Source of the DNA: Viscum album
Taxonomy: Eukaryota; Streptophyta; Magnoliopsida; Santalales; Viscaceae
Direction of reading: 5' to 3'
Assembly: GCA_963277665.1 (NCBI GenBank)
Contig: OY728153.1
Span: 274,758,250-274,822,249 of the forward strand
DNA length: 64,000 nt
Within the stretch, counting starts at the first letter, position 1. The number at the start of each line of letters is the position of its first letter. The translations under genes and the position numbers were made by a program. The notes below the pieces were generated by a model that was given only the letters and a program-made list of their open reading frames with translations, was not told where the DNA came from and made no database searches. Of the stretch, positions 12,263-25,245 are shown in pieces.

Positions 12263-15200
12263 TGTAACATCCAATTACTATTTCAATTATTATTAAACCC
12301 ACTTGTGTTAAAATTTTAATATCTTAAATGGGAAATGATGATTTATTAGCAAAAATTTGACAAATGTGTTAAAGGCCTTAACTATCAATTAATATAATGG
12401 AATATTAAATTAAAAAAAAAAATTGGAGTTTGATATTGAGTTAGTGTCATATTCGGAGGCCCAAAAAGTCTCGGTGAAGACTAAATAAAAATATTAAATA
12501 TAATATATTAAGGGAACACTTTTAATTAAGAATAATTGAATAAATAAAAAATGGTGCATCGTATGAGAAATATAACCGCATAATTATGTCTGAAATGTGG
12601 TGTTTACCATAGGAGGGGTATAGAATTATATAGAACCAGACATTTGGATGTCTCTATCTTGAGATATAGTAATTAAATAATATTTTAAATATTACTTTGT
12701 TAAAAATAATTAAATATCTCCCAAATAGTACGTCGTATGGGAAATATAGGACCGCCGGAAGGTTCGAAACACGTTTTCTATCCTATGTGGGGTATAACAT
12801 TTATAGGCATCAGAAATTTGGATGGCTTGCTCGCAATGAAAACCATTTTATTTTTAATTGTTTATTTATTCCATTTTTAATTAATAAATAAATAATATCT
12901 CTCAAACGGTTCATCATTATAGAAATGTGAGACCATTGTTGGGTCCAAAATGAGGTTTTTACCTTTCACAAGTCTTAATTTTTATGAGCTACATGTGTTT
13001 GGTCAAATATATCTTTATGGTTATGTTATTAATATTTTTATTACATTAATTTGATTAAATTAATTAATAATAAAAATATATCAATTACCTTTGACGTGAA
13101 TTCTTCTTCCCCAAATGTAAAACACTATTTTTGACAGTTCAAATTTTTGAAACCTTCATTTTTAAAACATTTTCATTCGTTTTAGTCAGAAACACATTGA
13201 TTAGGTGAAATTAATAAATGTGTAACTGATTTTTAGTTAAATAAGTTGTTAAATATGATGTTTTAACTGGGATTCTTAAGCCTTTTTTATTTGGGTTCTT
13301 AAAATCTACAAAATGCCATGGCCTTCTCTTTTTCTCAATCTCATAGAGTTTATGCAACCCATATCTTCCTTGGATACGATCACAAATCCTTGATTCATGG
13401 AGTTTTGATATCTTTCTCCAGCGTCAACCTGTGTGTGGCACCATATAATGTGTTCTATTTTAGTTTTTATTTAATTTATCTACATTTTTTATTTAATTCT
13501 AAAATTATTGAAAAATGTTATAATTTAAATACTAATAATATTAATGAAAAATATATAATTGCAATTATTATCGGGATAATTTTATTCAATTTGTTAAAGA
13601 ATAGTTATGAGGCAATAATTATTTGACAAATATTATCGAAATTATCATAGGATAATTACGTGTATTAAAAAAGTTTAATTAATAATTTTATCAACCAATA
13701 ATTGTGAAATTGTCAAAGGATAATTTATCAATTTTTTTAATGGATAAAACATTGAATTATTTGGGTAATCTATAAAAAATTACCGGTTGATAATTTTTTT
13801 GAAATTGTGACAGTGAATTAATTGAAAAAAAACACTAAATAATGAAAAGTTCTATCGAATGATAATTTTATTATCAAAGGATATTTTGTGATATAAACAA
13901 ACACACACACAAATTTATATATTAAAAAAATTATGCAGAATACCACCTTTCTTATCAAATTATTTAAGGGATATAACTATCGAACGAGGTGTGTGATTAA
14001 TCATGTGGATATTTCTTATGATTTCATGTGTTAATATAAAATGGTAATCCATAGATTATCCACGAGATTGAAAATTTAATCGCATGTAATATTTTACATC
14101 CTTGTAAAATAAAATAGATGTTTTTTTTGTGAACCCTTGATGAATCTTGAGCATTGGTGTGTCGATTCATATGATAATAATGTTGTGAAGAGGTGTATTG
14201 AACCGCACTGGGTGGATTATCATTTCCACTAACATCAGCGACCTTGAGGAATGTTGTTCTATCATGATGCCTAATTTATATTAACCCTTATTTATTTGTT
14301 TTAGTTTCAATTGTTTGAATTAAAATGAAGTTGTTTAAATCTAAATATTATAGTTTTCAACTGATTTTTTGTAAAAACCCAATTCTAGTGAATTTGGGTT
14401 TTTGAGAAAAAATGGTTTTTTGCTTCGAAATTCGAATTGGTGAGATTTAATTGAAAAAATTTGAATTTTGGTTTTGATGTAAATTGAAGAAATTTAATTA
14501 TTGAATTTAATTGTAGTGATTAATTTTATGGAATATTTGTTAAAAAAATATAATTATAGTGAATTGGGGGCTTGTGACAAAATTTTTGTAATTTTTTAAA
14601 TTGTGAAAATGGATTAATTTTATTTGATAAAAACCCAGTGGTTTTATCTTGTTAAAGGGGAATGTTTTTGATTAAAAACGTTTTGGTATTAAATTGAAAA
14701 TTTGAATTAAAATGGAATTATGGGATTTAATTTTATTTTAAGTAGTGTTAAAATAAATTTCCAATCATTGATTGTGTAAGATAACATGCAAGACTTAGGT
14801 AGATTGTGAGTTATTTGGACACACTCTATGGTTACTAGAATTTTCTAAACCATAAATTCAGTAGGTCACATCCCTTAGGTGATGGTGAAAATTCCTCTCT
14901 AACATGTGTCTGGAGGACATATGTGTACACATATTGTCATGATCACTTAGACAGTGTGGATCCCTATATCTATAAATACTATCATACATATTTGGAAGAT
15001 GACTATGTTTCCCACTTGTTTCTTTATATATGAGATATAAAATGTATTCCAATGTTGTAAAACTAATTTACATTCCTTTTATGGATGTACATAAACCGTT
15101 TTATGTAACTATTTTATTTAAGTGATTATATTAGAAATATTTCATCTCTTGTAAAGTAAAGCATGTGATTTAAAAGTATTTTCCAACATTTTGAAAATGA

Positions 15201-15742
15201 ATAGATTTTTTTTGATTAAATATGATTTTGAATTTCCAAACCTGATTATTTTGAAAATTGAAATATTTTATTTAGATAATTTATATTTGGAATCTGTTAT
15301 GGAATCTTTGTTAGTATCCTACTTGACTTAGGCTCAAACCCTACTTTTTTTCTTTTGGGTGTTTGTAGTTTAACTTCATCCATATTTGAAAAAAGGGAAA
15401 TAATCACTTGGGGGTGGATCCAATTGTTGAACCATGGTCTTGGTGAGTTGTTTCATTAGGGACCTAGGGTTTATTTCCCTATTTTATTACTTGGGTTGTG
15501 ATACTTGTAGATTTGTTATGCCTTATTTTATTTTGGTACTTTACACCGAGTGGAGTTTTTTTATATGCATATTGTCTTTATTATTTTACTTACATATTTT
15601 TAGTGGAAAAATTATTCACACCTGCATGTTTTATGATGCCAGGTGCTAGTAGCCAACCGATGGGTATCAGGAACACCCTTCAGGCTATGTCAGGGCCGAT
15701 TTGGTTATCGGGTTACCAAGGTACCCAGGATGGTTTGTGAAA
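12263..15742 (+). mobile_element. Element C: 5' LTR
   Basis: This matches 19232-22683 across its length, including the 'aaatatctc(c/t)caaat' blocks, the (CA)n tract near 13898-13911 and the 'ttgggtttttgagaaaaa' segment. The two copies differ by many point changes and small indels. The middle (13540-13880) is crowded with degenerate repeats of TGATAATT. No gene is present; the 102-codon frame at 13318 is LTR sequence and shows no domain. Confidence 0.85.
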
Positions 15743-15745
15743 AAA

Positions 15746-15756
15746 TGTTATCAAAG
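15746..15756 (+). promoter_or_regulatory. Degenerate PBS of element C
   Basis: TGTTATCAAAG lies four bases after the LTR end and matches the tRNA-Met complement TGGTATCAGAG at nine of eleven positions. Its place right after the 5' LTR makes the assignment likely despite two mutations. Confidence 0.6.
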
Positions 15757-16030
15757 GGAGGTTGAGCTTTTGTCTTCAATTAAATGTGCATTTGTAAAAT
15801 ATTTTTGGGACTTAGGAGGTTATTGTGATAAACTGTTTATCCAACTCTCACCATAATGAACCTTAAGTCACCAAGGTTGGTTAGGGAATGACGTATTATG
15901 GATTAGTTCTATATTTTACCTATTTTTATTTGGATGGATTGAAATCCAAATCTTTTCTATTATATCAGTTGGGAATATGTTTCCCTCATTGCTCTGTATG
16001 AGCAATATCTAATGTCTTCCTTGTTGATTT

Positions 16031-16579
16031 ATGATGTTCTGTAACATCATGCCTTTGAGAAGATGTGTGAATCAGATCCAGGAGGAGACTACTATTGAAC
16101 CTCAGCGAGTGAATCTTATTATGGATCCAAATATAGTAGAGGTGATTGTGCGTACTGTCCAAGCTTTTGGGCAGGCACCACCCCTAGTTACCATTCAGGC
16201 TCTAGTTGTGGCTCCTCAATGGGATGTTCTTCAAAATCATTCTAAAGATTTCCTTTTCTAGAAACTATATGCTTTCAAAGGCCCCAATAATCCACAACAT
16301 GGTAAGGATTGATTTGGTAGGATAGAATGTATGTTTGAGTTCATGGAGACATCGGACGAGATCAAGGTAAATTATACCACTTTCATATTAGAGGGACCAA
16401 GTAGGAGATTGTGGGACAAGATGGTGACAAAAAAGAAACATGAATAATTAGAGTGGAATGACTTAAATATTCTTTTCACTGACCAATTATATCCATAGTA
16501 AATGGTTTTGGCCAAGGCTATGTAGTTTTTCTATCTTGATAAGGCTAACAAAAGTGTGGCTCCTACGGATGTTTAGGGT
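16031..16579 (+). pseudogene. gag: Element C: Gag relic
   Basis: The frame starts with MPLRRCVNQIQEE (about 16049), like the arginine-rich N-terminus of gypsy Gag. After a stop at 16259 it continues in the same frame with FKGPNNPQHG, RIECMFEFMETSDEIKV and FILEGPSRRLWD. These follow the Gag core order (target F.G, then the W/F motif). At least six in-frame stops follow, and no zinc knuckle is seen before the protease. Confidence 0.7.
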
Positions 16580-16754
16580 ACTGACAGAAGTCCTGCCATA
16601 ACTTTTCTACTCTGAATAGTGGCCGAGGATCGTCAACACCTCTAAAAACTATGTGGAAATCAGATGCTTCACATAAAAAAGGGTTCCATCCATAGGAATC
16701 TCGATTGAAGCTTTTTCGTACTGTGGAAGAGTCTCCATAGAAATCTGATACTGG

Positions 16755-17085
16755 TCCAGCAACTATGAGAGGTACCATTACTATAGCTTCATCTTTAGTG
16801 ACTACTCTATTTGATACCGGTATATATCACTAATTTATTTCAAGCCTTATCATTAATGTTATTAATCATCACATGGATAATTTATCTTATGCAATGGATA
16901 TTACTACACCCCTTATTATGAAGAGAGAGTAGGGTCTATGTAGTCCTTCTTGTGTCTTCTCCCTATTAGATATTAAGATTTCTTATAGTTTTCTAGTTCT
17001 CGAAATGAAATATTTTTATGTAATATTTGGTATGGATTGAACCATTTACAATAAAGTCCAGATTGACTGTTATCTTAGACAAGTA
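16755..17085 (+). pseudogene. pro: Element C: aspartic protease relic
   Basis: The plus-strand frame reads TLFDTGIYH, the retroviral-type aspartic protease active site (D-T/S-G), followed about 80 codons later by FGMD, the conserved 'GMDWL' position, where the tryptophan codon has become a stop. The protease would cleave the Gag-Pol polyprotein; here it is broken by several stops. Confidence 0.7.
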
Positions 17086-17199
17086 TATCTTAAACCACAC
17101 AGTGGTGTGCCTCTTGTCTTTCATGGAGAATGAGACAAAAGATCGAGCAGAGCCATACCTTCTTATCCAAAGTTGGGAAAACTTATATCAGTGTTTTCT

Positions 17200-18126
17200 T
17201 TTGATCTGGAGAGGGAATTTTTGATTGGTGATCTCCCTCTAGTTTTCATCAAGTTTCCCTACATGTTTCCTTATGAATTATTTGGTCTTACAATGGTAAT
17301 AGAGATTGAGTTTTCTTTTGACTTAATGCCTGGTACTCAACCATTTTCTATTCCCGATTACTGAATGGATCCAGCTGAATTGAAAAAACTAAAGTCCCTA
17401 TTGGATGATCTTCATGAGAACGTATTTATATTCCTGAGTGTGTCACCTTGGGTGGTTCCTGTTCTCTTTACCAAGAAGTATGATGGTTTTCTTCGTTTAT
17501 GCGTTGATTATTGAAATCTCAATCAAGTTAAAATAAAGAACAAGTATATATTTCTACTTATTAATGATCTATTTGATCAGTTGAAAAAGGATAAATGGTT
17601 TTACAAGATCGACCTTCGATCTGGTTACAATCAGTTGAGGATAAAATAATCTGACATTTTGAAAAATTCTTCTTGGATCAGGTATGGCCATTATGAGTAC
17701 CTTGTTATGCCCTATGTCCTAATAAAATATCATTTAGTTTTCATGGATTTGATGAACATGATTTTCCATGAGTATCTGGACACCTTTGTGGTAGTCTTCA
17801 TGGATGAAATTCTTGTCTACTCCAAGTCTGAGGAGGAACATGTGCATCATCTGAGAACAGTTCTGAGTCTATTAGGAAATCACCAACTCTATGAAGAGTT
17901 ATCAAAGTGTAATTTTAGGATTCATGAAGTGAAATTATTGGGACATGTGGTGTCTGAAAAGGGTATATCAATTGATCTTGAAATGGTGAAGGCTGTTATG
18001 ACTTGGGAGAAACCACATAATGTTATCAAGATTTGGATATTCTTGGGATTAGCTGGGTATAACCATGAGTTCATGAAGGACTTATCAAAGTTGGATTCTC
18101 CGATGACTGCTCTAACTTGGAAGTGA
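17200..18126 (+). pseudogene. rt: Element C: reverse transcriptase relic
   Basis: From the linker (FDLMPGTQPFSIPDY) the frame runs into [53 protein letters not shown] and [14 protein letters not shown]. An open stretch at 17659-18126 (155 codons) then holds YGHYEYLVMP, VVFMDEILVYS and LLGHVVSEKGI, ending at the RT-RNase H hinge. The catalytic FxDD is FMDE (17797-17808): the second aspartate is glutamate, so the enzyme would be impaired even if read through. At least three earlier stops are present. The match to gypsy RT is clear by eye. Confidence 0.9.
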
Positions 18127-18129
18127 GAT

Positions 18130-19170
18130 GAATCTCTATGGAATTTGTGGTTAGGTTGCCTTGTACCTAGAGGAAGAAGAATTCAATACGGGTTAGGATC
18201 AATAGGCTGACCAAGTCATCTCAATTTATACCCATTTGAGATACATCCAAAGATGAGGAGTTGGGAAATCTCTATGTGAAAGAGATTGTTCATTTTCATG
18301 GTGTACCATCTGCTATAGCCTTTGACAAGGATCACCGGTTTACTTCTTGCTTTTGGAGAGGCCTTCAAGAGGCACTGAGATCTTAGGTTTTTTTAGCACG
18401 ACCAACTATCCATAGTCAGAAGGGTAGATAGAGAGATCTATATGGATCCTTGATTATATGATTCATTCTTCTGTTCTCAACTTTGGTGCGGCTTGGGATG
18501 ATCATTTAGGGCTAGTTGAGTTTTATTATAACAACAGTTACCATTCTATGATCAGAATGGCTTCTTTTGAGCCATTGTATAACTACCCTTGTAAATATCT
18601 ATAGTGTTGATCAGATATTGGAGAAAGTTCTTTGGATAGACGAAGTTTGGTCCAAGATATGACAACTAAGATTTAGTTGATTTAGCAGAGAATGTTTACA
18701 GAATAGAGCCGGTATAAGTCTTATTCTAATCATCATCGTACATCTTTGGTGTTCTCATTTGGTGATAAGGTGTTCTTAAATGTTTCACCTTGGTTGGGTG
18801 ATTTATAGATAGGGAGGCAAAGGAAAATTTCTCCTCATTTTGTTTGACCTTTTGAGATTGTTGAGTAGGTGGGGAAAGTTACATATCATTTGGAACTAAC
18901 ATTGTAGTATATATTGATAAATAATGTGTTTTATGTATCTTAGTTTCAAAAGTATTTACTTGAATCATCTCATATTCTGATTTGGGATGACATTGAATTA
19001 TAACATAATTTATCTGTCACTGAACATCCAGTCAGGGTTATTCATTCTGAGACCAAGGAACTTTGTGGGATGAAAATACCTCTGGTCTGTGTTCTATGGT
19101 AGCACAGTTCTCATTCCCATGATATGTAAGAGAGAGATAGGCATTGATGAGAGATCTATAGACTTATCTT
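18130..19170 (+). pseudogene. int: Element C: integrase core and C-terminal relic
   Basis: Immediately after the RT the sequence jumps to integrase-core motifs: NRLTKSSQFIPI, then LYVKEIVHFHGVPSAI and FDKDHRFTSCFW, in shifting frames. At 18540-18580 the AYNN-type region follows. At 18760-19150 comes the C-terminal domain (GDKVFLNVSPW, KISPHF, PFEIVE, HPVRVI, KIPLVCVLW). The RNase H domain and the integrase zinc-binding HHCC domain that normally lie between are missing, so there is an internal deletion of roughly 1-1.5 kb. Stops and frameshifts are numerous. Confidence 0.75.
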
Positions 19171-19218
19171 TCTGACATGTAAGCTTCTTTGTAGGCTTTC
19201 TCGGGTCAAAAAGTTCCT

Positions 19219-19231
19219 ATGGTGGGGAGGT
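19219..19231 (+). promoter_or_regulatory. Polypurine tract of element C
   Basis: ATGGTGGGGAGGT lies directly before the 3' LTR start (TGTAATATCC at 19232). It is the expected plus-strand primer site and resembles that of element A. Confidence 0.75.
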
Positions 19232-22200
19232 TGTAATATCCAGTTACTTTTTCAATTATTCTTAAACCCTCTTGTGCTAAAATTTTAATATCTTAAATGG
19301 GAAAATATGATTTATCCATGAAATTTTGATAGATGTGTTAAAGGACTTAATTATCAGTTAACATCTTGGAATATTCAATTGAATGTTTTTGGAGTCCAAC
19401 ATTGAGTTGGTGTCATATTTCGAGGCCCGCAAAGTATCGGTGAAGACTGAATAAAAATATTAAATATAATATATTAAGCGCACACTTTTTATTCAAAATA
19501 ATTGAATAAATCCAAAATGGTGCATCGTATCAGGAATCTGAGACCATCGTTATGTCTTAAATATAGTGTTTACCCTAAGAGGGGTATAACATTCGAAGGC
19601 GATGGACGTTTGGATGTATCGTTATTGAGATAAAGTTATTAAATAATATTCAATATATTATTTTGTTAAAAATAATTAAATATCTCTCAAATAGTGCATC
19701 GGATAGAAAATCTGAGACCACTGATAGGCCTGAAACACAGTGTTGACCCTAGGTGGGGTATAATATTTATAGGCTTCAGACATTTGTATGACTTTCTTGT
19801 GATAAAAACCTTTTTATTTTTATTTATTTATTTATTCATATTTTTAATTAATAAATCATTAATATCTCTCAAATCATTAATCATTTTAGAAATTTGATAC
19901 CACCATTTGGTCCGAAATGAGATTTTTACCCTAGAGGGGCCTTAATGCTTATGAGCAACTTGTGTTTGGTCAAATATATATTTATGGTTATGTTGTTAAT
20001 ATTTTTATTACCTTAATTTGATTAATTTAATTAATAAAAAATATCAATTACCTTTGACGTGGCTTCTTCTTCCTCAAGCGTAAAACACCATTGTTGATGG
20101 TTCTAATTTCCTAAACCTTCATTTTTCAGTTGTTTTCATCTGTTTCAATCAGCAACACATTGATTAGGTTAAATTAATTACTCTATAACTGATTTTCGAT
20201 TAAATAATGGATTAAATGGGATATTTAAATGGGGTTCTCATGCCTTTGATTTTAGGGTTCTTAAAATCCACAAAACTCCATGGATTTCTTTTTTTCTAGA
20301 TATCATAGAGTTTATGCAACCAAGATCTTCCTTGGATGCGATCACAAAGCCTTGATTCAGGGGGTTTTGATATCTTTCTCCTGCGTTGAACCTATGGGTT
20401 ATGTCCTATGTGTGGCACCATATAAGGTATTCAATCTTATTTTTATTTAATTTATCAACATTATTTTCTTTAATTCTAAAATTAAGGAGACATTTTAATA
20501 TTTAAATACAAATAATTTAAATGAAAATTCTATAATTGTAATGATTATCGAGATAATTTTACTCAATTTTTTAAAGAATAGTTATGTGGTAATTTTTACG
20601 TGACAATGATTATCGAAATTATCATCAGATAATTACGTTAGTAAAGGTTAATTAATAATTTTATCACCCAATAATTGTGAAATTATTGAATAATAATTTA
20701 TCAGATTTTTTAATGGATAAAACATTGAATTATTTTGGAATTCTATAAAAAATTATCGTTTGATAATTTTTTTGAAATTATTACATTGTATTTGTTGAAA
20801 AAATAATCACTAAATGAATGAAAATTTTTATTAAACTATAATTTCATCATCAAAGGATATTTTTACACACACACACACAAATTTATATATTAAAAAACAA
20901 TTATGAATAATACCACCTTCATTCCCAAATTATTTAAAGGATGTTATTTTCAAATGAGGTGTGAAATTAATCAGGTGGATATTTATTCTGATTGCATGCG
21001 TCAATATAAAAAAGTAATCCAAAGATTATCAAAGAGAGAGAAAATATAATCAAAAGTAATATATTACTTTTGAAAGAAAATAGATGTTTTGGTTCAAGGA
21101 ACCCTTGATGAAAATCGAGCATTGGTGTGTCAACACTTACAATAATAATGTCATGGGGAGGTGTATTAAACCATACTGGGTGGATTATAGTTTCTAATGA
21201 CATCGATGACCTTGTGGTAGGTGGTTCCATCACGATGCTTAATTTATTTTCACCCTAATTGCTCTGTTTGAATTCAAATGGAATTTTTTAAATATAAATC
21301 ACATAGCTTTCAACTAATTTATTGTAAAAACCCAATTCCAGTGAATTTGGGTTTTTGAGAAAAATGGGTTTTTTGGATTGGAAATTAGAATTAGTGAGAT
21401 TTAATTATAAAATTATAAATTATAGTTTTGATGGAAATAGAAGAGATTGAATTATTTAATTTAATTGTAGAGATTAATTTGAGGTGATATTGGTAAAAAA
21501 ATCCAATTCTAGTGAATTGGGGGCCTGTGATGAAATTGTTGGAATTTGTTAAATTGTGAAAATGGATTAAAATGTTTTGATAAAAACCCAGTGGTTTTAT
21601 CTTATTGAAGTAGCATATTTTTTTATTAAAACCTATTTTGGTTTTAAATAGAAATATTCAATTTAAATGGAATTATGGTATTTAATTTAATTTTAAGTAG
21701 TCTTAAAATATATTTCCCATCATTTGTTGTATAAGAGAAAATGAAACCCTTAGGTAGATTGTGAGTTATTTGGACACACTCTATGACTACTAAAATGTTA
21801 TAAAACATACATGCGGTAGGTCACATCCTTTAGGTGATGGTGAAAAGTCCTCTCTGACTAGTGTCTAGAGGATGTATGTGTACCCATATTATCATGATCA
21901 CTTAGAGAGTGCGAAGGCCTATAGACGGAAATACTATCGTACCTATTTAGAATATGACCATGTTTCTCACTTGTTTATTTATATATGAGATAAAAAATGT
22001 ATACCAATTTTGTAAAACTGGTTTACATGCCTTTTCTAGATGTACATAAACTGGTTTCTGTAACTATTTTATTTAATCCATTGTTTTAGAAATATTTTAT
22101 CTCTTATAAAGTAAGGCATGTTTTTTAAAAGTATTATCTATCATTTTGAAAATTTATAGAATGTTTTGTTTAAATATGATTTTGAATTTCAAAAACTATT

Positions 22201-22683
22201 TATTTTAAAAATTGAAATCTTTTATTTGGATAATCTGTTATGGAATCTTTGGTGGTATCGTACTAGGATTAGGCTCACACCCTACTTTTTCCTTCGGGTG
22301 TTTGTAGTTTATTTTCTTCTAGGTTAGAGAAAAGGTAAATGATCACTTGGAGGTGGATATAGTTGTTAAACCATGGTCTTGGTGATTTTTCTCCTTAGTT
22401 ACATGAGTTGTATTTCCCTATTTTAGTACTTGGGTGGTAGTAGATTGGACTTGTTTTTGCATTATTATATTCTGGTACTTTACTCATAGTGGAGTTTTCT
22501 TTTGACATGCATAATGTCTTGATTCTTTACTTACACATTTTCAGTGGAATAATCGTTCCCAATTTCATGTTCTATGATGCTAGGTACTAGTTTCCAACCC
22601 ATGGGGATCGAGAATTCCATTTGGGTTGTGTCAAGGCTGGTTCAGTTATCGGGTTACCAAGGTACCTGGGCTGGTTCGTGACA
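19232..22683 (+). mobile_element. Element C: 3' LTR
   Basis: This is the partner of 12263-15742. It ends in GGTTCGTGACA, the best-preserved terminus of this LTR family. It contains an ACAC tract at about 20864-20880 in the same place as in the 5' copy. No gene is seen. Confidence 0.85.
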
Positions 22684-23740
22684 AATTGTATTCATAGCTA
22701 TTCTTTCAACTTTGGGATTCCTTGATGTGTTGATGAATTTTTTTCCCCATTTCTACCATTTCCCCAAACATTTCAGGTCTTTGTGGGTAATGTTCACTGA
22801 CTAAATCCTTGCTTGTTGGGGTTCTACATCTTTTCCCATAAAGGGATTTGTATGGAGCCATTTGGATGCTCTAGTGGGAACTATTGTTGTATGAGAACTC
22901 AAACAAAGGAATATGTTGGTCCCATATTACCTTAAAGTCTATAGAACACTCTCTTATAATTTATTTCAATGTCTAAATAGTCCATTCATATTGGCCATCA
23001 TTTTGAGTATGAGAAGGCATACTAAAGTTTAGTTAAGTGTTTAGATAATCTGGGAGATTTTTCCAAAATTTTGAGGTTAATCTTAGATTTCGTACAAATA
23101 AATTCAATATTGGTACTCCATGTAGACCTAAAAAATCTATATTTTATATCCATGTAAGTTTTTATATTGAAAATTCATCTTGAATTGCGATAAAGTGAGG
23201 TGACTTTGTGAGACAATCCACAAAACACATATAGCATGGTTTCCTATGGATGTCATTAGATGTATCATGAGAAATTCCATGGTGATATTTTTCCATTTCC
23301 ATGTTTGTATTTGTAATGGTTACATAATCCCCTTAGAATTTTAAATTTCATCCTTCACTTGTTGACATACCAGGAAATTTTATTTATATTTAGTGATCTC
23401 CTTCTTTATATTTTCCCAACAATAATGATCTTGGAGATCTGAATACATCTTTGTACTCCCTGTGAAAATAGAGAAGATTGAGCTATGAGTGTAATTTAGA
23501 AGACCCTTCTTTTTCTCTAGATTGAATATTTCAAAATGTTAAAACTCAAATTTCAATTCTTTTTCCACATCCATTTTAAACTCTATGGATTTCCCATTTC
23601 TCATGGCTTTCACCTTCATCTGAATGTCCACATCATTTATTTTAGAATCCTTTATTTTATCTATGAGGGATGTTCGATAATTTATTTGAGATGGTATGGA
23701 TAATATTCCTTCATTAATGATTACCATTTCTATCCTTTTA
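22684..23740 (-). pseudogene. int: Element B: integrase zinc-binding and catalytic core (right piece of split gene)
   Basis: On the minus strand, 22820-23000 encodes TQNDGQYE, then SIDFKVIWDQHIPLFEFSYNNSSH and SIQMAPYKSLYGK in one frame. This is the end of the retroviral integrase core including the NN motif. Upstream, 23539-23727 is an open piece of the segment between RNase H and integrase. The frame leads into element C's insertion site and resumes at 12257. Stops are scattered. Confidence 0.8.
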
Positions 23741-23904
23741 AAGTCTAATAAGATTAGATCCTTATCAATTCTAATTATTTATACTATTATAGGATCATTT
23801 CTACTAAGAGAATATATCACTTTATTTTCCTTACCAGGATGGTATTTGATTAAGTAGTTATAATATTTGATGAGATATAACCATATTCACTGGTGAAAAT
23901 TAAT

Positions 23905-24180
23905 ATCCCTCTATGTGAATATATATTTTAGGCTCTTATGATTATTATATGTCTCACACTTCTCCCCATAGAGATAATGATTATATATTTTCAATGCAAA
24001 GATCACATCTTCCAACTCCAGGTCATACGTGGTATAATATTTCTCATGAAATTTCACCCACCATTCGGTGTAGCCTTTTACTTTATCATATTTCATCAGT
24101 ACACATCATAATACCTTCATTGAAGCGTAATTGTATATCACAAATAGTTCCCCACTTGTTGGTTGTGCGAGTACTAGTGT
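23905..24180 (-). pseudogene. rnh: Element B: RNase H relic
   Basis: The minus frame 24096-23911 contains KVKGYTEWWVKFHEKYYTTYDLE, FALKIYNHYLYGEK and HKSLKYIFT. These are the standard gypsy RNase H segment with the 'YLYG' and 'H.SL.Y' motifs. The domain degrades the RNA strand during cDNA synthesis. This copy lies in a frame broken on both sides. Confidence 0.85.
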
Positions 24181-24199
24181 AGTGATAAGCCTCTTTTTT

Positions 24200-25245
24200 A
24201 ACTCTTTGAAGTAGTCTTCCCATTCACCGATCTAGAAAAACATCACACCCTTCTAATTCATCTTTGTTATTGGGTTTTAAAATAGTGATATGTTCTTCAT
24301 AATTCATTGGTAATACCCAGATAGCCTGAGTAAACTATGAATCTCTGTTATAGATGTTGGATTGGGCCACTCTTTAATTTCCTTTTTATTGGAAGGGTCC
24401 ATAGATATTCCTTTGTTAGTGATAACATTCCCCAAGAATGATACTTCTTCCATACAGAACCCAAATTTACTATACTTTTCATAAATATTCTCCCTTCACA
24501 AAGTCTTCAACACAATATTCAACTGCACCTCATGTTCCGCCTCGTTCTTGGAGTATATTATAATATCATCATAAATACTACTATAAATTTTTGAGGTAAT
24601 ATCTAAAGACTCTATTCATTATGTCCATGAATATTTCAAGATCATTATTGAGTCCAAAGAGTATCATTATAAACTCATAGTGATTATACATCATTTGAAA
24701 GGTAGTCTTGGTAATATCTTCCTTCTTCACCTTTAATAGGTGATATCCATAGAGAAGGTCCACCTTTTATAAATACTTGGCCCCACGTAGTTGATCAAAC
24801 AAGTCATATATTCATGGAAGGGGATACCTATTTTCTATCATGATTTTGTTGAGCTCACAACAGTGAATACATAGGCGCATTGATTCATCCTTATTCTTGA
24901 TAAAAGGAATGGATCACCCCATGGTGAAGCACTTGAGTGTATAAAACCCTTATAAAAATTCTCCTATAACTTCTTATTAAGTTACTTCAAATAAATCATG
25001 GTCATTCGATAAGGTTTCTTTGATATCAGAAGAGATCTGGGTATAATTTCAATTGAGAACTGAACCTCTAGCTCATGAAGAAGACTATTCCATCCATTAG
25101 AAAACACATCAGTGTATTCCTTCCCAATGGGAATGTCTTCAAGAATTATTCTCTCCATTATCTCAATCATTTGAGATAGATATTCTTTCTCATAAGTCAA
25201 TAATATACAAAATTGAGATGATGATTCTAATGGAGATTCGTACAA
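24200..25245 (-). pseudogene. rt: Element B: protease-RT linker and reverse transcriptase relic
   Basis: The frame 25245-24982 holds the linker (IPIGKEYTDVFSNG, VQFSIEIIPRS, KKPYRMT). The frame 24763-24581 holds the RT palm (GYHLLKVKKEDI, YNHYEFIM, FMDIMNRVFRYYL). At 24565-24573 one base is missing inside the codons of the catalytic FxDD motif; the following DDIIIYSKNEAEH is recovered only in the next frame. So the catalytic motif itself carries a frameshift. Other stops are present. Confidence 0.85.

Larger units (their letters stand above)
12263..22683 (+). mobile_element. Element C: internally deleted chromovirus nested in element B
   Basis: LTRs of 3480 and 3452 bp flank a 3.49 kb internal region with gag, protease, RT and integrase relics in plus orientation. 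The RNase H and integrase zinc-binding segments are missing. The insertion point is inside B's integrase gene. Stops are frequent in all domains. The LTR termini are TGTAACATCC...GTGAAA (5') and TGTAATATCC...GTGACA (3'). Confidence 0.85.

Noticed and set aside
13898..13911. ACAC tract as a separate feature
   Set aside because: It is part of element C's LTR, present at the same place in both copies (also about 20864-20880).
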